Shown: one piece after another, positions 23,004 to 31,562 of the stretch
Numbering within the stretch: position 1 is the first letter of the stretch
Layout: every line of letters begins with the position of its first letter
Assembly (NCBI GenBank): GCA_934456295.1
Contig: CAKSHB010000002.1
Location: 35,563 to 99,562, forward strand
Direction: 5' to 3'
From: an uncultured Clostridia bacterium
GTDB lineage: Bacteria > Bacillota > Clostridia > UBA1381 > UMGS1253
DNA: 64,000 nucleotides
The notes under the pieces: model-generated
What the model was told of the DNA's origin: nothing
Seen by the model: the letters and a program-made list of their open reading frames with translations, nothing else
Databases searched by the model: none
Position numbers and translations under genes: made by a program

Positions 23004-25421
23004 ATGCCGAATGTTACTGAAAATACAATGCATTTGCCGCTGATGGCAATGCGCGGAATAGTTGTTTTCCCATATATGATTACACATTTTGACGTAGGCA
23101 GAGTAAAGTCGATAAAGGCACTGGAGGCTGCTATGGCAGGGGAGCAGACTATCTTTCTGACTGCACAGAAGGACATAGAAGTTGATCTGCCGAAGGAAAG
23201 TGATTTGTATAGGGTAGGAACAGTTGCAAAAATTAAACAGATAGTTAAACTTCCGGGAGATTCTGTAAGAGTGCTTGTGGAAGGAATGTATCGCGCAAAA
23301 TTATGCGAGGTATTGCTGGAGGAGCCTTATTTTGCATGTGTATGCAGCAAAATCGAAGAAGATGATGACAGCTATGCTGTCAGAGATGCACTTTTGCGCA
23401 AATTAAAAGAGGTTTTTGAACGATATTTTTCTTATAACAGCAGAATAAATTCGGAATCTATGGTTTCAATAATGGCGATTGATGATGTGGCAAAGCTTAC
23501 AGACGTAATCGCCTCAAATATAAACTTAAAATACACGGACAAACAGCGTGTACTTGAGGCAATAAGTCTTACGGAAAGAGTTACGGAGCTTATTGCGATT
23601 TTGGAAAACGAAATTGAAATTGTTCGGTTGGAGCAAAATATATCGGAAAAAGTAAAAACGCAGATTGACAAAAACCAGCGCGAGTACTATCTGAGAGAAC
23701 AGCTGAAAATTATTTCGGATGAACTTGGCGAAGGCGAAGGAATAAATGCTGAAATTGCGGAATATAAAAATAGGCTCGAAAAAATTAAAGTATCGGATGA
23801 GGTACGCGAGAAGGTATTAAAAGAAATACAGCGTTTATCAAAGATGCCGAGCGGTTCTCCGGACGGAGTTGTTGTAAGAAATTATCTTGATACTGTATTG
23901 GATTTGCCGTGGGGAGTTTTTACAAAAGAAAGATATGATATAAATAAAGCCGAGCGCATACTGAATGAAGAACATTACGGTTTGACAAAGGTTAAGGAAC
24001 GAGTGCTGGAATATCTTTCGGTCAGAAAACTTGCAAAGGACATGCCTGCGCCGATATTATGCTTTGTAGGGCCTCCTGGCGTCGGAAAAACATCTGTTGT
24101 AAAATCTATAGCAAAGGCAATAAACCGCAGCTATGTTCGGATTTCGCTCGGCGGCGTGCGTGATGAGGCAGATATACGCGGACACAGAAAAACGTATATC
24201 GGGGCAATGCCGGGAAGAATTATAAATGCATTAAAACTTGCAAAGAGTCAAAATCCGCTTATGCTTTTTGATGAAATTGATAAAATGGGAAATGACTTCC
24301 GCGGAGATCCGTCCGCTGCGATGTTGGAAGCGCTTGATTCTGAACAGAATTTTGCGTTCCGCGACCATTATGTCGAAGTGCCGTTTGACTTATCGCATGT
24401 AATGTTTGTAACAACCGCAAATACGCTTGACACTATACCGCCGGCGCTGCTTGACCGCATGGAGGTAATAAATATCAGCGGATACACGTCTGAGGAAAAG
24501 CTTAATATTGCTAAAGAGCACATCATACCAAAGCAGCTTAAGCGCCACGGACTCAAGCCTGACAAATTTACAATTGACGATAATGCTGTTATCAACCTCA
24601 TAGAGTATTATACACGTGAGGCCGGTGTAAGAAATATGGAGCGTGAGATTGCAAATATATGCCGAAAAGCAGCAAAAGAAGTTGTTGCAGATAGAAAGCG
24701 CAGCGTTGTTGTATCCGAAAAAACGATAGAAAAATATCTCGGAAAGAAAAAGTTTTTATTTGATAAAATTAATGAGGAAGATGAAATAGGAATTGTCAGA
24801 GGATTGGCGTGGACAAGCGTTGGAGGCGACACACTGTCTGTCGAGGTTAACACAATGCCGGGAACGGGCAAAATTGAACTTACGGGCCAGCTAGGAGATG
24901 TGATGAAGGAATCGGCGCAGACGGCAATAAGCTATGTCCGTTCAAAAGCGAACGAGCTTGGAATTGATCCTATGTTTTATAAGGCGATTGACCTTCATAT
25001 ACATGTTCCCGAAGGCGCTGTGCCAAAAGACGGACCATCGGCAGGCATAACTATGGCAAGTGCGGTTATATCTGCTTTGAGCGGACGCAGTGCACATTCT
25101 GACGTTGCAATGACCGGCGAAATTACCCTTCGCGGACGGGTGCTGCCGATAGGCGGTCTGAAGGAAAAATCGCTTGCTGCGTATCGTGCAGGCGTAAAAA
25201 CGGTCATAATACCTTATGAAAATGAACGTGATTTGGATGAAATATCAGATACGGTAAAGAATGCGATTAAATTTGTGCCGGTCAAGAGCATGGATGAGGT
25301 CATACCGATTACCCTGTCAAAAAACAGGAAGCGCGGTTTTAAACTGGATATGGCAAAACAAATTCCGTTTCTTCCTGTCTACGACAGCGAAAAGCAGACT
25401 TGTGCAGAAATAAAACAATAA
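23004..25421 (+). CDS. lon: ATP-dependent protease Lon
   Basis: An 805-residue AAA+ serine protease that degrades misfolded and regulatory proteins. The N-terminal substrate-binding domain begins LPLMAMRGIVVFPYM. The ATPase has Walker A GPPGVGKTS and Walker B LMLFDEIDKM. The protease domain holds the Ser-Lys dyad: Ser679 in KDGPSAGIT and Lys722 in GGLKEKSLAA. With the ATG at 23004 these numbers coincide with the E. coli enzyme, which supports this start; AAAGG lies about eleven bases upstream. An in-frame GTG at 22980 would add eight residues. It has its own promoter and a structured leader and is followed by ysxC, as in Bacillus. Confidence 0.97.
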   Translation: MPNVTENTMHLPLMAMRGIVVFPYMITHFDVGRVKSIKALEAAMAGEQTIFLTAQKDIEVDLPKESDLYRVGTVAKIKQIVKLPGDSVRVLVEGMYRAKLCEVLLEEPYFACVCSKIEEDDDSYAVRDALLRKLKEVFERYFSYNSRINSESMVSIMAIDDVAKLTDVIASNINLKYTDKQRVLEAISLTERVTELIAILENEIEIVRLEQNISEKVKTQIDKNQREYYLREQLKIISDELGEGEGINAEIAEYKNRLEKIKVSDEVREKVLKEIQRLSKMPSGSPDGVVVRNYLDTVLDLPWGVFTKERYDINKAERILNEEHYGLTKVKERVLEYLSVRKLAKDMPAPILCFVGPPGVGKTSVVKSIAKAINRSYVRISLGGVRDEADIRGHRKTYIGAMPGRIINALKLAKSQNPLMLFDEIDKMGNDFRGDPSAAMLEALDSEQNFAFRDHYVEVPFDLSHVMFVTTANTLDTIPPALLDRMEVINISGYTSEEKLNIAKEHIIPKQLKRHGLKPDKFTIDDNAVINLIEYYTREAGVRNMEREIANICRKAAKEVVADRKRSVVVSEKTIEKYLGKKKFLFDKINEEDEIGIVRGLAWTSVGGDTLSVEVNTMPGTGKIELTGQLGDVMKESAQTAISYVRSKANELGIDPMFYKAIDLHIHVPEGAVPKDGPSAGITMASAVISALSGRSAHSDVAMTGEITLRGRVLPIGGLKEKSLAAYRAGVKTVIIPYENERDLDEISDTVKNAIKFVPVKSMDEVIPITLSKNRKRGFKLDMAKQIPFLPVYDSEKQTCAEIKQ

Positions 25422-25505
25422 CAAATATGTCATGAAAGGGGATTTTTCTCAAATGTGCTGTTGCGCTATGTTTCGCTAAAGCATTGAGAAGAGGTAAGTG
25501 AAAAG

Positions 25506-26099
25506 ATGAATATTCATAATGCAGATATTACAATCTCGGCAGTATCGCCAAAGCAATATCCGAATACCAATATACCTGAGTTTGCATTTGCAGGGCGTTC
25601 AAATGTGGGCAAATCATCGCTCATAAATAAACTGCTTAATCGAAAGGCTCTTGCCAGAGTCAGCGGAACACCGGGCAAAACTGTCACAATTAATTTTTAT
25701 AATATAGATGACACAATTTTTCTTGTTGACTTGCCGGGATATGGATATGCCAGCCGTTCAAAAGAGGAAATAAAAAAATGGGGGAATATGATTGAGAGCT
25801 ATCTTAACAACAGAGAGCAGATATATCAGGTATTCCTGCTGGTGGACAGCCGGCATAAACCGAGCGACCAGGATAAAATGATGCTTGATTGGATACGGGC
25901 ATGCCAGGAAAGCGTGGTTGTTATTGCAACAAAAACAGATAAATTATCAAAAAAACAGCTCGAAGAAAATCTTGAGATGATATATGGCGAACTGCATTTG
26001 ACAGATGATGATATTCTCATTCCTTTTTCGGTAAAAAATGATGAAGGAAAATTTACCGTGTGGGATATTATTAACCTCTTGCGCAGTAACGAAGAATAA
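25506..26099 (+). CDS. ysxC: Ribosome-biogenesis GTP-binding protein YsxC/EngB
   Basis: A 197-residue Era/Obg-class GTPase required for assembly of the 50S ribosomal subunit. The G1 loop is GRSNVGKSS, the G2 threonine lies in SGTPGKTVTINF, G3 is DLPGYGYA, and G4 is TKTDKLSK. Length and motif spacing are normal. It follows lon by 84 bases, with GAGAAGAGG before its ATG, so it may share the lon transcript; lon-ysxC linkage is old in Firmicutes. A fresh promoter for hisS begins about 50 bases after its stop. Confidence 0.96.
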   Translation: MNIHNADITISAVSPKQYPNTNIPEFAFAGRSNVGKSSLINKLLNRKALARVSGTPGKTVTINFYNIDDTIFLVDLPGYGYASRSKEEIKKWGNMIESYLNNREQIYQVFLLVDSRHKPSDQDKMMLDWIRACQESVVVIATKTDKLSKKQLEENLEMIYGELHLTDDDILIPFSVKNDEGKFTVWDIINLLRSNEE

Positions 26100-26151
26100 T
26101 TTACCATAATTTTATTATGTAAACAATAGACTCTGCGAAAGTAAAAAAAAC

Positions 26152-26180
26152 TTGACTTTGCGGACAAAAAAAGATAAAAT
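26152..26180 (+). promoter_or_regulatory. Strong promoter of hisS-aspS
   Basis: TTGACT (26152-26157) and TAAAAT (26175-26180) are 17 bases apart, matching 5 of 6 bases in each box. The transcript would start near 26187, right at the foot of a strong hairpin. Confidence 0.75.
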
Positions 26181-26192
26181 ATTTAAATAGGA

Positions 26193-26218
26193 AAACTCTC
26201 CCGTTTTCGGGGGAGTTT
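26193..26218 (+). promoter_or_regulatory. Hairpin at the 5' end of the hisS transcript
   Basis: AAACTCTCCC (26193-26202) pairs fully, with one wobble, with GGGGGAGTTT (26209-26218) around a 6-base loop. There is no T-run after it, so it does not look like a plain terminator. No T-box motif (GGTGG..ACCGCG type) is seen. A 5'-end mRNA-stabilising hairpin is the simplest reading. Confidence 0.55.
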
Positions 26219-26273
26219 GCTTTGTGAAATATCAGGCATTTTAAAATATTTTGTTGGTTTTGGAGGAAATATT

Positions 26274-27533
26274 ATGCTTACAAAAGCACCGAGAGGAACA
26301 AGCGATATACTTCCGCTTGACAGCTATAAATGGCAGTATATAGAGAGAAAGGCGCGTGATGTGTGCCGCAGGTTTGGTTATGGCGAAATCCGTACGCCTA
26401 CGTTTGAACATACAGAGTTATTTTTGCGAGGAGTCGGAGATACTACAGATGTTGTGGAAAAACAAATGTATACATTTGATGACAAGGGAGGGCGCAGTAT
26501 TACATTAAGACCCGAGGGAACGGCATCGGCTGCCCGTGCGTATATTGAGCATAACCTTGGCGCGAATACACTTCCCGTGAAGCTTTTTTATACGATACCT
26601 TGCTTTAGATATGAAAAACCGCAGGCAGGACGTTTCCGTGAGTTTCATCAGTTTGGTGTCGAGGTTTTTGGCTCATCTGTGCCGACAGTGGACATCGAAA
26701 TTATTTCACTGGCAGTAACTCTTTTAAACGAACTGGGGCTTAATGATTTGGCACTTAAAATTAATTCTATCGGATGTCCTGAGTGCCGTAAAAAGTATAA
26801 CGAGGTTTTAAAAAGCTATTTTAAAGCGCACTATGACGAATTGTGTGATACATGTAAAAACAGATTGGAAAGAAACCCTCTGCGTATACTTGATTGCAAA
26901 TCGCCGATATGCGGAGCTATAGCGAAAGATGCGCCGAAGCTGATAGATTATTTGTGTGATGACTGTAAAACGCATTTTGATAAAGTTAAATCAGGACTTG
27001 ATAAAATAGGGATTTCATACGAGGTTGACCCTGATATTGTAAGAGGGTTGGATTATTACACAAAGACAGTGTTTGAAATTTCATCAAACGATATAGGCTC
27101 ACAGTCAGCAGTGTGCGGCGGCGGGAGATATGATGGACTTATACAAGAGCTGGGGGGCTCACAGACGCCCGGAATTGGTTTTGCACTCGGAATTGAACGC
27201 CTTATCATGGTAATGGAAGGTAAAAATGCAAGTTTCGGAGAGTGCGAGGAACCGTTGCTTTTTGTGGCTGCGATAGGCGATTTGGCAGATGCTTATGCTG
27301 AAAAACTTGTTTATGATTTGCGCCGCAGCGGTATAGTATGCGAGAAAGACAGAATGGGGAAGAGTCTTAAAGCTCAGATGAAATATGCCGATAAACATGG
27401 ATTTAGATATACTGTTGTGCTCGGAGACAATGAAATATCAACCGGCAGTGCTGTTTTAAAGAATATGAAGGATGGCGCACAGACTCAGGTTAATCTTTCT
27501 GATATTTCTGAATTTTTTACGGAGGTAAAATGA
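26274..27533 (+). CDS. hisS: Histidyl-tRNA synthetase
   Basis: A 419-residue class II synthetase that charges tRNA-His. The N-terminus KAPRGTSDILP is the family start. Motif 2 appears as FRYEKPQAGRFREFHQFGVE, the histidine-specific loop as RGLDYYTKTVFE, and motif 3 as PGIGFALGIERL. The anticodon-binding C-terminal domain is present (LLFVAAIGD to the end). ATG 26274 has GGAGGA eight bases upstream; longer in-frame extensions fall into the leader hairpin region. aspS starts one base after the stop, and both share the promoter at 26152. Adjacent hisS-aspS is usual in Firmicutes. Confidence 0.97.
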   Translation: MLTKAPRGTSDILPLDSYKWQYIERKARDVCRRFGYGEIRTPTFEHTELFLRGVGDTTDVVEKQMYTFDDKGGRSITLRPEGTASAARAYIEHNLGANTLPVKLFYTIPCFRYEKPQAGRFREFHQFGVEVFGSSVPTVDIEIISLAVTLLNELGLNDLALKINSIGCPECRKKYNEVLKSYFKAHYDELCDTCKNRLERNPLRILDCKSPICGAIAKDAPKLIDYLCDDCKTHFDKVKSGLDKIGISYEVDPDIVRGLDYYTKTVFEISSNDIGSQSAVCGGGRYDGLIQELGGSQTPGIGFALGIERLIMVMEGKNASFGECEEPLLFVAAIGDLADAYAEKLVYDLRRSGIVCEKDRMGKSLKAQMKYADKHGFRYTVVLGDNEISTGSAVLKNMKDGAQTQVNLSDISEFFTEVK

Positions 27534-27534
27534 T

Positions 27535-29313
27535 ATGGATACAATGAAGGGCTTAAAACGTACAAACTATTGCGGCGAAACAAGCGGAGTCGGAAGTGTT
27601 GCTGTTGTAGGCGGATATGTGCAAAAAATAAGAGATTTGGGAAACTTGATATTTATTGATTTGCGCGACAGAACGGGAATTGTGCAGCTTGCTTTTGATG
27701 ATAGTACAGACCGTGAAATTTTCAATAAAGCAAAATCATGCAGAAGCGAATATGTGCTTATGGCAAAGGGCACGGTCAGAGAACGTGAAAGCAAAAATCC
27801 TGATATGAAAACAGGCGATATAGAAGTGTATGTTGACGATTTGAGAATACTTGCGAAAGCGCAGACGCCTCCTTTTGAAATCATTGATAATACAAATGTA
27901 AATGAGGAATTGAGGCTTAAATACAGATACCTTGATTTGCGCCGTTCCGTGCTGCAAAATAATATTATAAAAAGAGGACAGATAGCAAAGGTTGCACGTG
28001 ATTATTTTTATGAAAACGGGTTTATAGAAATTGAAACACCGATGATGACAAAATCAACTCCTGAGGGCGCACGTGACTATGTTGTGCCGTCAAGGGTTCA
28101 TCACGGTAAATTTTATGCTCTGCCGCAGTCGCCGCAGATATACAAGCAGCTTTTGATGATAGCCGGATATGACAGATATATCCAGCTCGCGCGCTGCTTC
28201 AGAGATGAGGATCTGAGGGCGGACAGACAGCCCGAGTTTACACAGATTGACTTGGAAATGTCGTTTGTTGATGTTGAGGATATTTTGGAAATCGGAGAAG
28301 GTTTTATAAAGAGGCTTTTTAAAGATGTCATGAATGTTGATATTCCGCTGCCGCTGCCGAGATTAACCTATAAAGATGCCATGGAGCGTTATGGTTCGGA
28401 TAAGCCTGACACAAGATTTGGCATGGAAATAGTAAATATATCGGATATCGTTTCGGAATGTGAGTTTGGCGCGTTCAAAGACGCAATCGGAAACGGCGGC
28501 TCGGTACGCGCTGTGACGGCAAAAAATGCCGCAGCAATTCTTACACGCAAGGAAATCGATAAACTGACAGAGTACGTGAAGGGGATAGGCGCACGCGGAC
28601 TTGCTTATATAAGATGGGTTGATGATGAGCCTAACGCAAGCTTTAAGAAGTTTATGAAGCCCGAGGAGATTGATAACATAATAAAATGCACAGGTGCCGA
28701 GAAGGGCGATGTGGTGTTTATTATTGCCGATAAGGATAAAGTTACTTTGCCGACACTCGGCGCATTAAGACTTAAAGTTGCCAAACAGCTTGATATAATA
28801 CCTGGTACATTGAATTTCCTGTGGATTACAGAGTTTCCGTTTTTTGAATATGATGAAGAAACGAAAACATGGAATGCAATGCATCATCCGTTCACAATGC
28901 CTATGGATGAATGTATACAGTATCTTGATACTGCGCCGGAAAAGGTTACGGCAAAGGCATATGACCTTGTACTCAACGGCACAGAGCTTTCGAGCGGTTC
29001 TATAAGAATAAATGATTATGAATTGCAGCAGAAAATGTTTGAAACGCTCGGACTCACCGATGAGGAAATTCAGACTAAATTTGGTTTCCTTGTAGACGCG
29101 TATAAATATGGTGCTGCGCCGCACGGAGGAATGGGAATTGGACTTGACAGATTAGCAATGCTTATGTGCGGGGCTGACAGCCTTAGAGATGTTACAGCTT
29201 TTCCGAAGGTGCAGAATGCATCTGAGCTTATGACGAATGCACCTGATGTTGTATATGATGAGCAGCTGAAGGATTTGGGCATAGCGATTGTTGAAGAAGA
29301 TAAGCAAAAATAA
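27535..29313 (+). CDS. aspS: Aspartyl-tRNA synthetase, bacterial type
   Basis: A 592-residue class II synthetase. An N-terminal OB-fold anticodon-binding domain (about 1-110) is followed by the catalytic core with RYLDLRR, the motif 2 region CFRDEDLRADRQPEFTQID, a bacterial GAD insertion (about 290-420), and motif 3 GIGLDRLAML near the C-terminus. The large insertion shows it is the bacterial rather than the archaeal form. GGAGGT at the end of hisS serves as its ribosome site, so the pair is translationally linked. The gene ends at a strong bidirectional terminator marking the change of coding strand. Confidence 0.97.
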   Translation: MDTMKGLKRTNYCGETSGVGSVAVVGGYVQKIRDLGNLIFIDLRDRTGIVQLAFDDSTDREIFNKAKSCRSEYVLMAKGTVRERESKNPDMKTGDIEVYVDDLRILAKAQTPPFEIIDNTNVNEELRLKYRYLDLRRSVLQNNIIKRGQIAKVARDYFYENGFIEIETPMMTKSTPEGARDYVVPSRVHHGKFYALPQSPQIYKQLLMIAGYDRYIQLARCFRDEDLRADRQPEFTQIDLEMSFVDVEDILEIGEGFIKRLFKDVMNVDIPLPLPRLTYKDAMERYGSDKPDTRFGMEIVNISDIVSECEFGAFKDAIGNGGSVRAVTAKNAAAILTRKEIDKLTEYVKGIGARGLAYIRWVDDEPNASFKKFMKPEEIDNIIKCTGAEKGDVVFIIADKDKVTLPTLGALRLKVAKQLDIIPGTLNFLWITEFPFFEYDEETKTWNAMHHPFTMPMDECIQYLDTAPEKVTAKAYDLVLNGTELSSGSIRINDYELQQKMFETLGLTDEEIQTKFGFLVDAYKYGAAPHGGMGIGLDRLAMLMCGADSLRDVTAFPKVQNASELMTNAPDVVYDEQLKDLGIAIVEEDKQK

Positions 29314-29332
29314 AAATCATGAACAATAAAAT

Positions 29333-29368
29333 AAAAACGGCTTGGTTTTTTAGACCGAGCCGTTTTTT
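29333..29368 (+). terminator. Bidirectional terminator at the convergent junction
   Basis: AAAAACGGCTTGGT (29333-29346) pairs with ACCGAGCCGTTTTT (29354-29367), a 14-bp stem with one wobble and a 7-base loop. T-runs occur at both ends when read in either direction, so it can stop both the hisS-aspS transcript and the leftward ytxC transcript. Confidence 0.88.
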
Positions 29369-29475
29369 ATATTCGGTTACAGGTGGGGATATTGGTAAAA
29401 TCCGTATAATTGAATTCAAACTAACTCATATAAATTGTTCTTTATGCGAATTAGACACTGCTTTTTTATTATACT

Positions 29476-30234
29476 CTATTTGCATAATACGCACCCGTTG
29501 CATACAAATACTCTGTTTTCAAAAACGCTTTTTATAGTATCAAAAAGCTGTTTGTTTTTTATATTATATTCGCAGTGTATAATTATCTTTTTCGGCGCAA
29601 TACTTATTAGCGCTGACAGCAGCATGTCATCTTCGCAAAAAATATCTGAGCCTTCAAATATACCTTCCAGTTCTGCTATATAACTCTTTGAGAGCTCCTC
29701 AAAATTTTCGTCACATATAAAATATCGTCCGCTGTTTTCTACTTTTATATTAACGACCCGCATAAGCGGTTTTTGTAGCAATATAAATTCTTTCAGCATC
29801 AAAATAAAGTTTTTATATTCACATTCTCTGAAATATTCATCTGCGGAATAATCAGCTACTTTCTCCAGCTCTTTATAAAAATGCTTTAGCCTGAAACGCG
29901 CAAAACCGTCAAGAACAATACTGTCGGAGGCCTCGTAAACAAAATAGTTATACAATTTTTTCTCAATATAGTTTTTTATGAAGGTTATTTTATCGGAGTT
30001 GGCTTTTTCGAAATAATGTTCTGCTATTTCATGTATTTGATGTCGTTCATTTTTTGACAAGGTGTCGTAACTGCTGTTAACAATTGTCCATAGAAAGCTA
30101 TTGCTGTATTTGTTTATAATATAGTATGCCAAATCACTGCAAAAGCTTGCCATATCATCAGCATTATTGACACAAAAGTTTATATAATTAATATCGGATG
30201 AATTTATAAGTCCCACAGATAACGTTCTTATCAC
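29476..30234 (-). CDS. ytxC: YtxC-like putative sporulation protein
   Basis: A 252-residue protein matching the YtxC family, named from a Bacillus gene of the sporulation programme whose molecular role is unknown. The recognised stretch is GFARFRLKHFYKEL, followed by ADEYFRECEYKNFILMLKEF and, near the C-terminus, LLSALISIAPKKIIIH. No transmembrane segment, signal peptide or catalytic motif is visible; it is mostly helical and charged. The start is GTG 30234, with AAGGG nine bases upstream. It stands alone between a bidirectional terminator and a DUF6873-like gene. Its presence hints that the organism belongs to an endospore-forming lineage, though this gene alone does not prove it sporulates. 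The cysteine-rich last residues (VCNGCVLCK) are a small oddity. Confidence 0.75.
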   Translation of the reverse strand: MIRTLSVGLINSSDINYINFCVNNADDMASFCSDLAYYIINKYSNSFLWTIVNSSYDTLSKNERHQIHEIAEHYFEKANSDKITFIKNYIEKKLYNYFVYEASDSIVLDGFARFRLKHFYKELEKVADYSADEYFRECEYKNFILMLKEFILLQKPLMRVVNIKVENSGRYFICDENFEELSKSYIAELEGIFEGSDIFCEDDMLLSALISIAPKKIIIHCEYNIKNKQLFDTIKSVFENRVFVCNGCVLCK

Positions 30235-30309
30235 ACATTCACACCCTTCTTTTTGATAAACTTAGTATATCAAAATGCTTTTTATATATTCATTATTTTC
30301 AGATGACAT

Positions 30310-31056
30310 TTATTCGTATGTAATCGGTATAATTGACCCGATATCTACAGGAATATCATCTGTCAAGCAATATAGCTTTACATTATATTTTTCGCAAAAT
30401 GTGATAATCTTTGCGTAATCCACATGTTTTTCCACATTACCTGTTATTGCTAATATGTCTTTATCGATTAACCCTACAGAGCCGCCTATAAAGCCATATT
30501 CAAAGCCTTCGAACGATATGCCGCCTTTTTTTATCAGCAGAGAATCGATATTGCTTTGCAAAGCTGCACAATGTATTGATTCGTCTTCTGTTATAATTGC
30601 CTTATCGCTTATAATTGCAGTATTGCATTTGCTGTAACCCTGCGCTACATTTACAAAATTTACATTGTCAAGATTTTCGGTAATAAGGTTATCTGTACAA
30701 GATAATTTATGAAATGCAACGTTTGAAACGCATGCTATATTATATGCTATGTCATATGGATACGTACCGTTTATATAGGTACAGCCTTTTATCAATTCAA
30801 TACTGTTTATAGTAAGCGTTTTTTTATAATAATCATATGAAGTCGGTTCACAGATAAACTTGTTTTTTCCGACGTGGCAAATACTCATATCGGGATGTCC
30901 GCATACTGCCGGATAAAGAGATTTTATATTGCAGCTTGGATATGTTGTTATATTAAGCTGCTTTAAGGCATCTAATATTTTATCATTACAGCGATAATCA
31001 ACTATAACGCGCTTAACTTTACTTTTAGGTAAATTTGGCATTTGTATAAAATTCAT
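30310..31056 (-). CDS. Uncharacterised DUF6873-like (GME-fold) protein
   Basis: A 248-residue protein that I match to the DUF6873 family of clostridial proteins, which is placed in the guanidino-group-modifying-enzyme (GME) fold superfamily. The clearest conserved part is the C-terminal GGSVGLIDKDILAITGNV followed by YNVKLYCLTDDIPVDIGSIIPI. No catalytic Cys-His-Asp set can be assigned with certainty by eye: candidates are several cysteines in the middle of the protein. ATG 31056 has AGGGGAG upstream; a longer frame adds 16 residues before the ribosome site. It has its own extended -10 promoter and lies 76 bases before the ytxC-like gene, so the two may be cotranscribed. The function is unknown. 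Confidence 0.7.
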   Translation of the reverse strand: MNFIQMPNLPKSKVKRVIVDYRCNDKILDALKQLNITTYPSCNIKSLYPAVCGHPDMSICHVGKNKFICEPTSYDYYKKTLTINSIELIKGCTYINGTYPYDIAYNIACVSNVAFHKLSCTDNLITENLDNVNFVNVAQGYSKCNTAIISDKAIITEDESIHCAALQSNIDSLLIKKGGISFEGFEYGFIGGSVGLIDKDILAITGNVEKHVDYAKIITFCEKYNVKLYCLTDDIPVDIGSIIPITYE

Positions 31057-31081
31057 CGCTAACTCCCCTATTTTTTTACTA

Positions 31082-31090
31082 ATTATACCA
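31082..31090 (-). promoter_or_regulatory. Extended -10 promoter of the DUF6873-like gene
   Basis: On the minus strand TGG directly precedes a perfect TATAAT (plus-strand positions 31082-31087). No good -35 box is seen, which is usual for extended -10 promoters. It lies about 25 bases before the start codon. Confidence 0.45.
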
Positions 31091-31160
31091 CTATAAGTAT
31101 ACATAAAATAATTATGGTAAATTAAAGTGTTTTTGTTCTCATGTGTATGAAATATGTGAT

Positions 31161-31199
31161 AAAAAAAGTATTTGCATAAACACTACGCAAATACTTTTT
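31161..31199 (-). terminator. Terminator after ireB
   Basis: A perfect 13-bp stem joins plus-strand positions 31163-31175 and 31187-31199 (core AGTATTTGC), with an 11-base loop. On the minus strand it is followed by a T-run. It ends the leftward ireB transcript 16 bases after the ireB stop. Confidence 0.85.
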
Positions 31200-31214
31200 A
31201 AAGGTTGTTTAAAA

Positions 31215-31469
31215 TTAAAGTTCTTTTATATAAGTTTTAACGAGCTCTTCCAGTATTTCATCGCGCTCTATCCGATTTATTATGCTTCTTGCGTTGTTAT
31301 AATTTGTAATATAAGTGGGGTCGCCCGATAAAATATATCCTACCAGCTGACTGACGGGGTTATACCCTTTTACTTTAAGAGCATTATAAACAGCACATAT
31401 GGTTTCGCGGACTTCCTTTGTGCGTTCGTTGTCCATATTATTAAATTTCATTGTCTGATTTATAGGCAT
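31215..31469 (-). CDS. ireB: IreB family regulatory phosphoprotein
   Basis: A small 84-residue protein of the IreB (UPF0297, YrzL) family. The hallmark segments are [32 protein letters not shown], broken here as [13 protein letters not shown] and [11 protein letters not shown], followed by [21 protein letters not shown]. In Enterococcus, IreB is phosphorylated by the Ser/Thr kinase IreK and lowers cephalosporin resistance; that role is known for the family, not shown here. GGAGG lies nine bases before the ATG at 31469. It has its own promoter and terminator. In many Firmicutes ireB precedes a Holliday-junction resolvase gene (ruvX) and alaS; neither is adjacent here. Confidence 0.93.
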   Translation of the reverse strand: MPINQTMKFNNMDNERTKEVRETICAVYNALKVKGYNPVSQLVGYILSGDPTYITNYNNARSIINRIERDEILEELVKTYIKEL

Positions 31470-31504
31470 GTGTTTTCGCCTCCATTAATTATATCACAAT
31501 AGTT

Positions 31505-31533
31505 ATTATACAATAAATATAAAAATAATTCAA
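31505..31533 (-). promoter_or_regulatory. Promoter of ireB
   Basis: On the minus strand TTGAAT (plus positions 31528-31533) and TATAAT (31505-31510) are 17 bases apart, about 36 bases before the ireB start codon. Confidence 0.7.
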
Positions 31534-31562
31534 GAAGAAAATATTAATTAATTGTTAAATAA

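Noticed and set aside
26098..26125. dif-like sequence in the ysxC-hisS gap: TTATGTAAACA at 26115-26125 matches the XerD arm of Firmicutes dif at 10 of 11 bases.
   Set aside because: The left arm AATTTACCATA matches poorly, and the region is AT-rich, so a one-arm match is not enough to call a chromosome dimer resolution site.
26193..26218. hisS leader hairpin considered as a T-box terminator/antiterminator.
   Set aside because: The leader is under 90 bases, lacks a specifier stem and the conserved T-box sequence, and has no T-run after the stem.
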